Assembly (NCBI GenBank): GCA_023391535.1
Contig: JAEWAU010000072.1
Location: 1 to 30,098, forward strand
DNA from: Bacillota bacterium
Lineage (GTDB): Bacteria; Bacillota; Clostridia; Oscillospirales; Ethanoligenentaceae
DNA: 30,098 nt
Direction of reading: 5' to 3'
The number at the start of each line of letters is the position of its first letter. The first letter of the stretch is position 1. This document shows, piece by piece, positions 21,266 through 28,329 of this stretch. Under the pieces are notes generated by a model. It saw only the letters and a list, made by a program, of their open reading frames with translations. It was not told the DNA's origin and did not search any database. A program made the translations under genes and the position numbers.

Positions 21266-23059
21266 TCAGCCTCTGCGGATGGCGTCGTCGCGACGGATGG
21301 CGTCGGCGCGACGGATGGCGCCGAAGGCGCACAGGCGCGTGCACAGCCCGCACCCCGCGCACAGCTGCGCGTCGATTTCCATGCCTTGGGGCTTTTTCAC
21401 AATGGCGGGGCAGCCGATTTTAAGGCAGCTCCCGCAGTTTTTGCACGCCTGCGGGTCCACGGCGAAAGCGGGGCCGTAATGCACGCCCTTGAGCAGCGCG
21501 CACGGGCGCCGCGCGATGAGCACGGAAGGCTCCGGCGCGGCCACCTCTTCTTTTACCGCCCGCTCGAACTCTTTGAGATCGAACGGGTCGCACACGCGCA
21601 CGCGGGAAACGCCCACGGCCTCGCAGAGCTTTTCCAGATTCACCGCGCGGGTGGGCTCGTTTTGGATGGTGTAGCCCGTGGCGGGGTTCTGCTGGTGGCC
21701 CGTCATGGCCGTAATGGAATTATCGAGAATAATCACGGTGGAAACGCCCTTATTATACACCACGTCGAGCAGGCCCGTGATGCCCGAGTGCAGGAACGTG
21801 GAGTCGCCGAGCACCGCCACGGTTTTGTTCGCAAAGGAGGGGTCCGCCTTGGCCATGCCGTGCGCCATGCCGATGCTCGCGCCCATGCACACGCAGGTAT
21901 CCATGGCGTTGGCGGGCGAAAGCGCGCCTAAGGTGTAGCAGCCGATATCGCCGCAAACGGTGAGGCCGAGCTTTTGCAGCACGTAGAACGCGCCGCGGTG
22001 AGGGCAGCCCGGGCACATCACGGGCGGGCGCGCGGGAACGGAGCCGGAAAGACCGGGCGCCTCCGCGGAAGCTTCCGCTCTTTCCGCCGTAAGCCCGGCG
22101 CACAGGCTTCCCAGCCGCTCGCGCAGCAGGCCCGCCGAAAGCTCGCCCTGCAGCGGCAGTTTTTCCTTGCCGATAACGGGGATTCCGAGCGATTTCACCC
22201 ACGTTTCGAGATACGGCTCCAGTTCCTCCGCCACGAGCAGCGTTTCCACCGAGGCGGCGAAATCTTTTATTTTCTTCTCCGGCAGCGGGTACACCATGCC
22301 GAGTTTAAGAAAGCTCGCCTTCGGGAACGCTTCTTTGGCGTACTGGTAGGCGACGCCCGAGGTGATGATGCCCACGCTGCGGTCGCCTTTTTCCACGCGG
22401 TTGAGGGGCGTTTCCTCCGCGAAGGCGCGCAGGGCGTTGTCGCGCCGCTCCACCGCAACGTGGCGGCCGCGCGCCATGCCCGGCATCATCACGTACTTCA
22501 TCACGTCCTTTTTGTAAGGGCGGTTCGCCCGCTTTTCGGCGGGCGCGCGCACAACACCGCTGCGCGCGTGCGCGATGCGCGTGGTGAGCCGCAGGAAAAA
22601 CGGCGTGTCGTACTCCTCGCTCAGGCGCAGCGCCTCGCGCGTAAATTCGTAGCACTCGGCGCTGTCGGCCGGTTCGAGCATGGGGATATGCGCGCTGCGC
22701 GCGTAAAAACGGCTGTCCTGCTCGTTTTGGCTTGAATGCATGCCGGGGTCGTCGGCCACCACCACGAGCATGCCGCCGTTTACGCCCGTATAGGACGCGG
22801 TGAACACCGGGTCGGCCGCCACGTTGAGCCCTACGTGCTTCATGGCGCACAGCGAACGCGCGCCCGCCACCGAGGCGCCGATCGCCACCTCGGCGGCCAC
22901 TTTCTCGTTGGGCGCCCACTCGCTGTAAACGCCCCCGCATTTCGCGATGGTTTCGGTTACCTCCGTGCTCGGCGTGCCGGGGTAAGCCGAAGCCACCGCC
23001 CCGCCCGCGTCGCAGAAGCCGTACGCCACCGCTTCGTTGCCCAACAATAACTGCTTCAT
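21266..23059 (-). CDS. iorA: Indolepyruvate ferredoxin oxidoreductase, alpha subunit
   Basis: 597 residues. Residues about 1-350 form the pyrimidine-binding and transketolase-C-like parts (GNEAVAYGFCDAGG, YPGTPSTEVTE, DDPGMHSSQNEQDSR). Residues about 355-530 form the TPP domain (MCPGCPHRG, CGDIGCYTLG, VLGDSTFLHSGITG, ILDNSITAMTGHQ). The C-terminus has a two-cluster ferredoxin domain (CKNCGSCLKIGCP, CAGCGLCTRLCAFGAI). It oxidatively decarboxylates aryl-pyruvates made by transamination of Trp, Phe and Tyr. After the last Cys the protein carries a repeated AIRRAD/AIRRDD tail encoded by 18-bp tandem repeats. The start at 23059 has a GGGAGG SD. Confidence 0.97.
   Translation of the reverse strand: MKQLLLGNEAVAYGFCDAGGAVASAYPGTPSTEVTETIAKCGGVYSEWAPNEKVAAEVAIGASVAGARSLCAMKHVGLNVAADPVFTASYTGVNGGMLVVVADDPGMHSSQNEQDSRFYARSAHIPMLEPADSAECYEFTREALRLSEEYDTPFFLRLTTRIAHARSGVVRAPAEKRANRPYKKDVMKYVMMPGMARGRHVAVERRDNALRAFAEETPLNRVEKGDRSVGIITSGVAYQYAKEAFPKASFLKLGMVYPLPEKKIKDFAASVETLLVAEELEPYLETWVKSLGIPVIGKEKLPLQGELSAGLLRERLGSLCAGLTAERAEASAEAPGLSGSVPARPPVMCPGCPHRGAFYVLQKLGLTVCGDIGCYTLGALSPANAMDTCVCMGASIGMAHGMAKADPSFANKTVAVLGDSTFLHSGITGLLDVVYNKGVSTVIILDNSITAMTGHQQNPATGYTIQNEPTRAVNLEKLCEAVGVSRVRVCDPFDLKEFERAVKEEVAAPEPSVLIARRPCALLKGVHYGPAFAVDPQACKNCGSCLKIGCPAIVKKPQGMEIDAQLCAGCGLCTRLCAFGAIRRADAIRRDDAIRRG
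21276..21329. repeat. 18-bp tandem repeat at the 3' end of iorA
   Basis: Units at 21276-21293 (CGGATGGCGTCGTCGCGA) and 21294-21311 (CGGATGGCGTCGGCGCGA) differ at one base. A third unit (21312-21329) begins CGGATGGCG and then degenerates. Being a multiple of three, the array adds six residues per unit in frame. Confidence 0.9.
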
Positions 23060-23085
23060 GCTGTTTCCTCCCGGTGCAATCCCTT

Positions 23086-24384
23086 TTATTGGTTCCGCAG
23101 GTCGATGACGCGTTTGGCCTTGCCCTGCGAGCGTTCGATGCTGCGCGGCTCCATGAGCCGGATTTTGGCATCGATGAGCAGCGCCGATTTGATGCGTTTG
23201 CGGATCTGCGCGCTCAGGCGCTCGAGCTCGCCGTAATCCTCGAGCAGCGAGCCGTCGATGAGCTCCACGCAGATTTCGATCTGATCCATGGCGCCGTTTT
23301 TCGTAACGACGATCTGGTAATGCGGGCCGATGTGCTCCATGCCCAGCAGCGCGCTTTCGATCTGCGAGGGGAACACGTTCACGCCGCGGATGATGAGCAT
23401 ATCGTCGGTGCGGCCGATCACTTTATGCATCCGCAGGGAGGTGCGCCCGCATTTGCACGGCTCATCGCTAAGCAAGGTGATATCCTTGGTGCGGTAGCGC
23501 AGCATGGGCATCCCCTCCTTCGTGAGGGTGGTGAGCACCAGCTCCCCGCGCTCGCCCAGGGGCTTGACGCGGCCCGTGTCGGAATCGATGATCTCGGGGT
23601 AGACCATATCCTCGCACAGGTGCATCCCCTCGTGCTCGAGGCATTCGCCCGCCACGCCCGGCCCCATGATCTCGGTGAGGCCGTAGTTCTCGGTGGCCGC
23701 AATGCCCCAGCGCTTCTCGATTTCCCGGCGCATCTCGGCGGTGTGGCCCTCGCCGCCGAACAGGCCCACGCGCAGGCTGTGGCGCTCGCGCGTCAGCCCC
23801 CGCTCCTGCGCGAGCTCCGCCAGATGCAGCACGTAGGAGGGCGTGCCCACGATCACCGTGGGGCGGAAATCCTCGATGAACATAAGCTGCCGCTCCGAGT
23901 TGCCCGCCGCGGCCGGGATGACCGCGACGCCCATGTTCTCAAGGCCGTAGTGCAGCCCGAAGCCGCCCGTGAACATGCCGTAGCCGAACACGATCTGCGC
24001 CGTGTCCCCGTCCGTTACGCCCGCCTGCGCCGCCACGCGCGAAACGCACTCCGTCCAGTTTCGCAGGTCGGCATTTGTGTAGCCCGCCACCACGGGCTTG
24101 CCCGTGGTTCCGCTCGAGGCGTGCAGGCGCACCATCTTCGCCATGGGCTGCGCGAACATCCCGAAAGGGTAGTTCTCGCGCAAATCGTCCTTGGTGGTGA
24201 ACGGCACGGCTTCAAAATCGGCAAACGTCCGGATCTGCTCCGGCGCGAGCCCGAGCGCGTCGAACCGCCTGCGATAAAAGGGGACGTTCTCATAGGCGTA
24301 GCGAACGATGTGCCGCAGGCGCGTAAGCTGAAGCTCTCGCACCGCCGCGCGCGGGGCGCATTCGGCATCCCGGTTCCATATCAC
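23086..24384 (-). CDS. Phenylacetate-CoA ligase family protein (second paralogue)
   Basis: 432 residues from the GTG at 24384 (V-IWNRDAECAP), the usual PaaK-like N-terminus. A GTG four codons upstream sits directly on the SD AGGAAAGG and is less likely. The same adenylate-forming motifs as paralogue 1 are present: HASSGTTGKPVVAGYT, NYGLTEIMGPGVAGEC, LRYRTKDITLL, GRTDDMLIIRGVNVFPSQIE and GKAKRVIDLR, with CKCGR in the middle. It is first in the operon and 26 nt before iorA. The two ligases share only moderate identity, so they probably prefer different aryl or acyl acids. A plus-strand A-tract and hairpin within the leader suggests attenuation of the operon. Confidence 0.93.
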   Translation of the reverse strand: MIWNRDAECAPRAAVRELQLTRLRHIVRYAYENVPFYRRRFDALGLAPEQIRTFADFEAVPFTTKDDLRENYPFGMFAQPMAKMVRLHASSGTTGKPVVAGYTNADLRNWTECVSRVAAQAGVTDGDTAQIVFGYGMFTGGFGLHYGLENMGVAVIPAAAGNSERQLMFIEDFRPTVIVGTPSYVLHLAELAQERGLTRERHSLRVGLFGGEGHTAEMRREIEKRWGIAATENYGLTEIMGPGVAGECLEHEGMHLCEDMVYPEIIDSDTGRVKPLGERGELVLTTLTKEGMPMLRYRTKDITLLSDEPCKCGRTSLRMHKVIGRTDDMLIIRGVNVFPSQIESALLGMEHIGPHYQIVVTKNGAMDQIEICVELIDGSLLEDYGELERLSAQIRKRIKSALLIDAKIRLMEPRSIERSQGKAKRVIDLRNQ

Positions 24385-24503
24385 GGTGACGACCACCCTT
24401 TCCTGCGTTTCTTCGGATAAAAAGCGGTTCCGGCCCGCTCGGCTGCCGGAGAGCCGTATCCCGCCAAAGGCGGGGCCTCCGGCGCGGGGAGTTTCCGCGG
24501 CAC

Positions 24504-24535
24504 GGAAAAAAACACGGCCGGCTCAGCGCCGGCCG
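24504..24535 (-). terminator. Intrinsic terminator inside the paaK2 leader
   Basis: On the minus strand ACGGCCGGC and GCCGGCCGT form a perfect 9-bp stem with a five-base loop, then GT and seven T. It lies about 120 nt before paaK2 and downstream of the operon promoter, so it is a candidate attenuator rather than an end-of-gene terminator. Confidence 0.75.
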
Positions 24536-24592
24536 TTCCCGAAAGATTTTTTTCTGCAAAAAAGAATCTCCCGCGGGGCGCCCTTGCCGCCG

Positions 24593-24701
24593 CATGATAC
24601 GGATATCCGACAAAATTACGGAGTAAAATCCGCATTTAAACCCATAGGGCAAGCTTTTGCCGCGGATTTTACCTGCTTTTGAATCGGGTATCCGTATGAT
24701 G
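24593..24701. repeat. Interspersed palindromic repeat, copy B
   Basis: The outer arms CATGATACGGATATCCGA and TCGGGTATCCGTATGATG are inverted complements at 16 of 18 positions. The inner stem pairs GTAAAATCCGC with GCGGATTTTAC. It is about 70% identical to copy C across the whole length and about three quarters identical to the reverse complement of copy A in the core. It lies at the very 5' end of the paaK2 transcript. Confidence 0.8.
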
Positions 24702-24715
24702 ACGATATGTGCTTT

Positions 24716-24744
24716 ATTGTAGCACATTCCCAAAGCGTCTTCAA
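24716..24744 (-). promoter_or_regulatory. Promoter of the paaK2-iorAB-paaK1-ACT operon
   Basis: Minus strand -35 TTGAAG (24739-24744), 17-nt spacer, extended -10 TGC-TACAAT (24716-24721). The -10 sits within the inverted repeat TGTGCT/AGCACA, a possible repressor site. Confidence 0.65.
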
Positions 24745-24847
24745 TGCGGTTTTTGTCCGATTCGCCCGATTTTTTGCAGGAAGCCGCGAAAAATAATGCA
24801 GGACGGCCCTTCGCGTAAAACGGGTGGAGGCGGCAGGAACGCGCGCT

Positions 24848-24985
24848 GTTGTGCGGCGCGCGCGCTTGTGCTATAATCTATAGCAATTCCATTCAAGATT
24901 AGAAGAGAAGTAGAGTTTCGTCCTCCGCCTCCAAGCCTTGGCGAAACTCCCTGAAACACATCAATTTTTTCGGAAATGCTATAAT
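24848..24985 (+). promoter_or_regulatory. Two tandem promoter-like segments before the ATPase/oxidoreductase cluster
   Basis: Upstream: TTGTGC (24848-24853), 17 nt, TATAAT (24871-24876), with the palindrome TGCTATA-ATC-TATAGCA covering the -10. Downstream: TGC-TATAAT at 24980-24985, with a similar sequence context (TGCTATAATCTGTA, CAATTCC) but no good -35. The two segments look like a partial duplication about 109 bp apart. Confidence 0.5.
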
Positions 24986-25030
24986 CTGTAATACAATTCC
25001 GCTGGGAAAACGGAAGGGAGGCGCATCGCG

Positions 25031-25711
25031 TTGAACCTGCTCGCACACCGGCTGACCATCGTCACCGGGCACTACGGCTGCGGCAAAACGAATCTTTCCA
25101 TCAACCTCGCGCTGGGCGCGGCCCAAACGGGCGACTTCCTGCGCGTGGCCGATTTCGATATCGTAAACCCCTACTTCCGCGCGGCGGATTCCCGCGCGCT
25201 GCTGGAAGCGGCGGGCGCCGAGGTGCTCGCGCCCACCTACGCGGGCACAAACCTGGATATCCCCGCGCTGCCCCCGGCTTTCTACGCGCTGTTCGAGGAC
25301 CGTTCCCGCCGCGCGCTGCTCGACGTGGGCGGCGACGACGCGGGCGCCGCGGCGCTCGGGCGTTTCGCGCGGCTGATCCGGGAGGAAAACGATTATTCCC
25401 TGCTCTACGTGGTGAACGCGCGCCGCATCCTCACCCAAACCCCGGAGGACGCCGTACGGGTGCTGCGCGAGATCGAAGCCGCCGGGCATGTGCCCGCTAC
25501 GGGCATTGTGAACAACACGAACCTCGGCGGCGAAACGGACACGGATGTGATCCGCGCCTCCCTGCCCTTTGCGCGCGAGGTTTCCCGGCTCTCGGGCCTG
25601 CCGCTTTTGGCCACCGCGGCCCCCGAGGCGCTGGCCCCGCGGCTTGCCGACGTTCCGAACCTGCTCCCCGTGCGCGTTTATGTGACGCCGCCGTGGGGCG
25701 GCGCCGCCTGA
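25031..25711 (+). CDS. ParA/CobQ-like P-loop ATPase next to the 2-oxoacid oxidoreductase genes
   Basis: 226 residues starting at TTG (SD GGGAGG about 10 nt upstream). It has an N-terminal P-loop GHYGCGKTNLS (residues about 13-23), VADFDIVNPYFRAADSR as the switch I/Walker A' region, and LLDVGGDDAGAAALG as the Walker B region. It belongs to the SIMIBI NTPases (CobQ/MinD-like). The function is not established. Similar ATPases are found beside ferredoxin-dependent 2-oxoacid oxidoreductases in Clostridia, so a maturation or regulatory role is a guess. It is followed after 9 nt by a small membrane protein. Confidence 0.8.
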   Translation: MNLLAHRLTIVTGHYGCGKTNLSINLALGAAQTGDFLRVADFDIVNPYFRAADSRALLEAAGAEVLAPTYAGTNLDIPALPPAFYALFEDRSRRALLDVGGDDAGAAALGRFARLIREENDYSLLYVVNARRILTQTPEDAVRVLREIEAAGHVPATGIVNNTNLGGETDTDVIRASLPFAREVSRLSGLPLLATAAPEALAPRLADVPNLLPVRVYVTPPWGGAA

Positions 25712-25720
25712 GGCGCCGCG

Positions 25721-25954
25721 ATGCTCCGCATTCTGCTTTTTGCGCTCGGTGCGCTGTATCTGAGCTTCGCGGGCGTGTGCGTCTGGCTGCTCATCAGGCG
25801 GCGCGCGCCGCTGTGGCTGCTGGTTCCCGCCGTGGGGGCCGTAGTCATCACCGCCGCGTCGCTCGCGCTCCGCAGCATCCGGCCCTACGGCCTTATTCTG
25901 CTTTTCGGCTTCTTTCCGTTCGTCTTTTCGGGGAAAAGCGGAAAGCGTCCGTAA
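25721..25954 (+). CDS. Small hydrophobic membrane protein, 77 residues
   Basis: It has three predicted membrane segments (about residues 3-24, 30-48 and 55-70) with a basic RRR loop and a Lys-rich tail (SGKSGKRP). The ATG at 25721 follows the ATPase stop by 9 nt, with GAGGC as a modest SD, so it is probably coupled to that gene. The family is not recognised. The 141 bp between it and the ferredoxin gene holds no clear promoter, so the ATPase, this gene and the oxidoreductase may be one operon. Confidence 0.65.
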   Translation: MLRILLFALGALYLSFAGVCVWLLIRRRAPLWLLVPAVGAVVITAASLALRSIRPYGLILLFGFFPFVFSGKSGKRP

Positions 25955-26095
25955 CGCGCATGCCTCCGCCGCGACAGATATGTTTTTAAAAATGTTCTCT
26001 TCCGCGCGTAAAACCGCCAAACCGCGGCCGCCGCGCGATTCCGATAGCCGTTTTTCTGAAAAAGCACGCCGTGCAGGCGCCAAGGAGGGTAACGA

Positions 26096-26299
26096 ATGCC
26101 GAAAGTAACCGTCAACGAAGATCTCTGCAAAGGCTGCGGGCTGTGCACCACCGTGTGCCCCAAAAAGATCGTGGTGCTGAGCGACAAGCTGGGCGTCAAG
26201 GGCTACCATCCCGCCCACGTGTTCGAGATTGAGAAGTGCATCGCCTGCGCCATGTGCGCCACGATGTGCCCCGACGTCGCCATCACCGTGGAAAAATGA
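26096..26299 (+). CDS. 4Fe-4S ferredoxin subunit of a 2-oxoacid:ferredoxin oxidoreductase (delta)
   Basis: 67 residues. It has two [4Fe-4S] sites of the 2x(CxxCxxCxxxCP) type: CKGCGLCTTVCP at residues 11-22 and CIACAMCATMCP at 43-54. It transfers electrons from the TPP centre of the oxidoreductase to free ferredoxin. It is the first gene of the order ferredoxin-alpha-beta-gamma typical of VOR/KOR enzymes. SD AAGGAGGG; the ATG is unambiguous. Confidence 0.95.
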   Translation: MPKVTVNEDLCKGCGLCTTVCPKKIVVLSDKLGVKGYHPAHVFEIEKCIACAMCATMCPDVAITVEK

Positions 26300-26360
26300 A
26301 GCCGTCAGCCGGCCAGACGGCGGCGCACCGCGCCGCAACGGAAAGGAATGAACGCACAGC

Positions 26361-27428
26361 ATGTCTGAAAAAGTACTCATGAAAGGCAACGAGGCTCTCG
26401 CCCAGGCCGCCATCGAGGCGGGCTGCCGGCACTTCTTCGGTTACCCCATCACGCCGCAGACCGAAGTAGCCGCCTTTATGTCCAAACGGATGCCCAAAAT
26501 CGGCGGCACCTACCTGCAGGCGGAATCGGAAATCGCCGCCATCAATATGGTGCTCGGGGCCGCGGCCGCCGGCGTGCGCGCCATGACCTCCTCCTCCTCG
26601 CCCGGCATCAGCCTCAAAAGCGAAGGCGTTTCGTACATCGCAGGCTGCGATCTGCCCTGCCTCATCATCAACGTGGAGCGCGGCGGGCCGGGCCTCGGCG
26701 GCATCCAGCCCTCGCAGTCCGATTACTGGCAGGCCACGCGCGCGCTGGGGCACGGCGATTTCCAGCTCATCGTGCTTGCGCCTTCCACGGTGCAGGAGAT
26801 GGCCGACTGCGTGTTCCGCGCGTTCGACCTCGCCGACACCTACCGTATGCCCGCCATGATTCTGGCGGACGGCATGCTCGGCCAGATGATGGAGCCGGTT
26901 TCCATCGAGAAGCCCGAAGCCGCCGGCCTGCCGCCCAAAACGTGGGCGACCAACGGCCACGGGGGCAAGCGGCCGCACAACGTGGTAAACTCCCTGTGCC
27001 TCAAGCCCGAGGAACTCAACGCCCAGAACAAGGCCCGCTTTGCGCGCTACGAGATTGTGAAAGCGAAGGAAACCCGGGCGGAATGCCTTTACACCGAGGA
27101 CGCCGACCTGATCGTGACGGCGTTCGGCGCAACCTCGCGCATCGTGAAGAGCGCCGTGAAGGCGGCGCGGGCAAAGGGCCTGCGCGTGGGCGTCATCCGG
27201 CCCATCACGCTGTGGCCGTTCCCGGTGGAATTCTACCAAAAAGCAGCCAAAACCGCGAAGGCGTTTTTATCCGTGGAAATGAACATGGGCCAGATGGTGG
27301 ACGACGTGAAGCTCGCCGTTAACGGCGCGCGCCCGGTGTATTTCTACGGGCAGACGGGCGGGGTCATCCCCACGCCGGCCGAGGTTCTGGCCGAAATCGA
27401 GAAAATCTGCGCAGGAGGTGACCGCTGA
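26361..27428 (+). CDS. vorB: 2-oxoacid:ferredoxin oxidoreductase, alpha subunit (VorB/KorA type)
   Basis: 355 residues. MKGNEALAQAAIEAGCRHFFGYPITPQTEV is the classic start of the pyrimidine-binding domain. SSSSPGISLKSEGVSYIAG and VERGGPGLGGIQPSQSDYWQ follow, and the C-terminal domain has VGVIRPITLWPFP and VEMNMGQMVDDV. The enzyme converts a branched-chain or dicarboxylic 2-oxoacid and CoA to acyl-CoA, CO2 and reduced ferredoxin (or the reverse carboxylation). Sequence alone does not settle valine-type versus 2-oxoglutarate-type. An AAAGGA box lies 13 nt before the ATG. It overlaps the beta subunit start by one base. Confidence 0.94.
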   Translation: MSEKVLMKGNEALAQAAIEAGCRHFFGYPITPQTEVAAFMSKRMPKIGGTYLQAESEIAAINMVLGAAAAGVRAMTSSSSPGISLKSEGVSYIAGCDLPCLIINVERGGPGLGGIQPSQSDYWQATRALGHGDFQLIVLAPSTVQEMADCVFRAFDLADTYRMPAMILADGMLGQMMEPVSIEKPEAAGLPPKTWATNGHGGKRPHNVVNSLCLKPEELNAQNKARFARYEIVKAKETRAECLYTEDADLIVTAFGATSRIVKSAVKAARAKGLRVGVIRPITLWPFPVEFYQKAAKTAKAFLSVEMNMGQMVDDVKLAVNGARPVYFYGQTGGVIPTPAEVLAEIEKICAGGDR

Positions 27429-28174
27429 TGGCCGTCGTATTTGAAAAACCGCACGCGCTTCTGGACGCGCCGTTCCATTACTGCCCGGGCTGCACGCACG
27501 GGATCATCCACCGCCTGGTGGCCGAGGCCATCGACGAGCTGGGCATCGAGGGCAAAACCGTGGGCGTCGCCCCCGTGGGCTGCGCCGTAATGGCCTACGA
27601 CTATTTCGCGTGCGACATGATCGAGGCCGCGCACGGGCGCGCCCCGGCCGTGGCCACGGGCGTGAAGCGCGCCCTGCCCGACCGCGTGGTGTTCACCTAT
27701 CAGGGCGACGGCGACCTCGCCGCCATCGGCACCGCCGAAACGGTGCACAGCGCCACGCGCGGCGAAAACATCAGCGTGTTCTTCGTGAACAACGCCATTT
27801 ACGGCATGACGGGCGGCCAGATGGCCCCCACCACGCTGCCCGGCCAGGTGACGCAGACCACCCCCTACGGGCGCGACGTGAAATATTCCGGCTACCCCGT
27901 GCGCGTATGCGAAATGCTCGCCACGCTCGACGGCGTGGCTTACGCCGAGCGCGTTTCGGTGGATACGGTGCCGAATATCCGCAAGGCCAAAAAGGCCATC
28001 CGCAAGGCGTTCGAAACGCAGCTTGCGGGCAAGGGCTTCTCCATTGTGGAAGTCCTCTCGAGCTGCCCCACCAACTGGGGCATGTCCCCCGCCGACGCGC
28101 TCCAGTGGGTGCGCGACAACATGATCCCCTACTATCCGCTCGGAGTATACAAGGACATTACGGCGCAGGGCTGA
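27428..28174 (+). CDS. 2-oxoacid:ferredoxin oxidoreductase, beta (TPP-binding) subunit
   Basis: 248 residues. TPP/Mg motif: GDGDLAAIG followed by VNNAIYGMTGGQMAPTT. The N-terminal CPGCTHG supplies cluster or cofactor contacts and VGCAVMAYDYF follows. It forms the catalytic half with the alpha subunit. Its ATG shares the last base of the alpha stop (TGATG), so the subunits are translationally coupled for stoichiometry. The gamma subunit normally follows directly, but here a 155-bp gap with repeat copy C intervenes. Confidence 0.95.
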   Translation: MAVVFEKPHALLDAPFHYCPGCTHGIIHRLVAEAIDELGIEGKTVGVAPVGCAVMAYDYFACDMIEAAHGRAPAVATGVKRALPDRVVFTYQGDGDLAAIGTAETVHSATRGENISVFFVNNAIYGMTGGQMAPTTLPGQVTQTTPYGRDVKYSGYPVRVCEMLATLDGVAYAERVSVDTVPNIRKAKKAIRKAFETQLAGKGFSIVEVLSSCPTNWGMSPADALQWVRDNMIPYYPLGVYKDITAQG

Positions 28175-28206
28175 GACGGGGCTTCCGTTTGAACTCTGCG
28201 CGGTTC

Positions 28207-28311
28207 CTACGGATACCCAGTAAAACTGCGGATAAAAAATCCGTATCAAAACCCGTGGATAAAAGCCTTTGCCGCGGAGTTTATCTGCTTTTATTCGGAT
28301 ATTCGTATAAG
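28207..28311. repeat. Interspersed palindromic repeat, copy C
   Basis: Outer arms TACGGATACCC and CGGATATTCGTA are inverted with a few mismatches. The inner part reads AAAATCCGTAT ... CCCGTGG ... TTTGCCGCGGAGTTTA. It lies in the same orientation as copy B and aligns with it end to end. It sits between the beta and gamma subunit genes of one operon, ending a few bases before the SD of the gamma gene. Confidence 0.75.
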
Positions 28312-28329
28312 AAAGGAATGGTCGTCAAC

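Larger units (their letters stand above)
24385..24709 (-). promoter_or_regulatory. Leader of the paaK2-iorAB-paaK1-ACT operon
   Basis: About 325 nt between the predicted transcription start and paaK2. In transcript order it holds palindromic repeat copy B, a strong intrinsic terminator, then a nested hairpin (GCCGGAG/CTCCGGC around CCCGCC-TTT-GGCGGG) and the SD. A terminator inside the leader implies conditional readthrough. No T-box or known aptamer core was recognised. Confidence 0.5.

Noticed and set aside
24741..25046. 101-codon minus-strand frame with internal similarity (NGIAIDYSTS and NCITDYSIS)
   Set aside because: The similarity reflects the duplicated promoter segment on the plus strand; the frame has no SD and overlaps the start of the ATPase gene.
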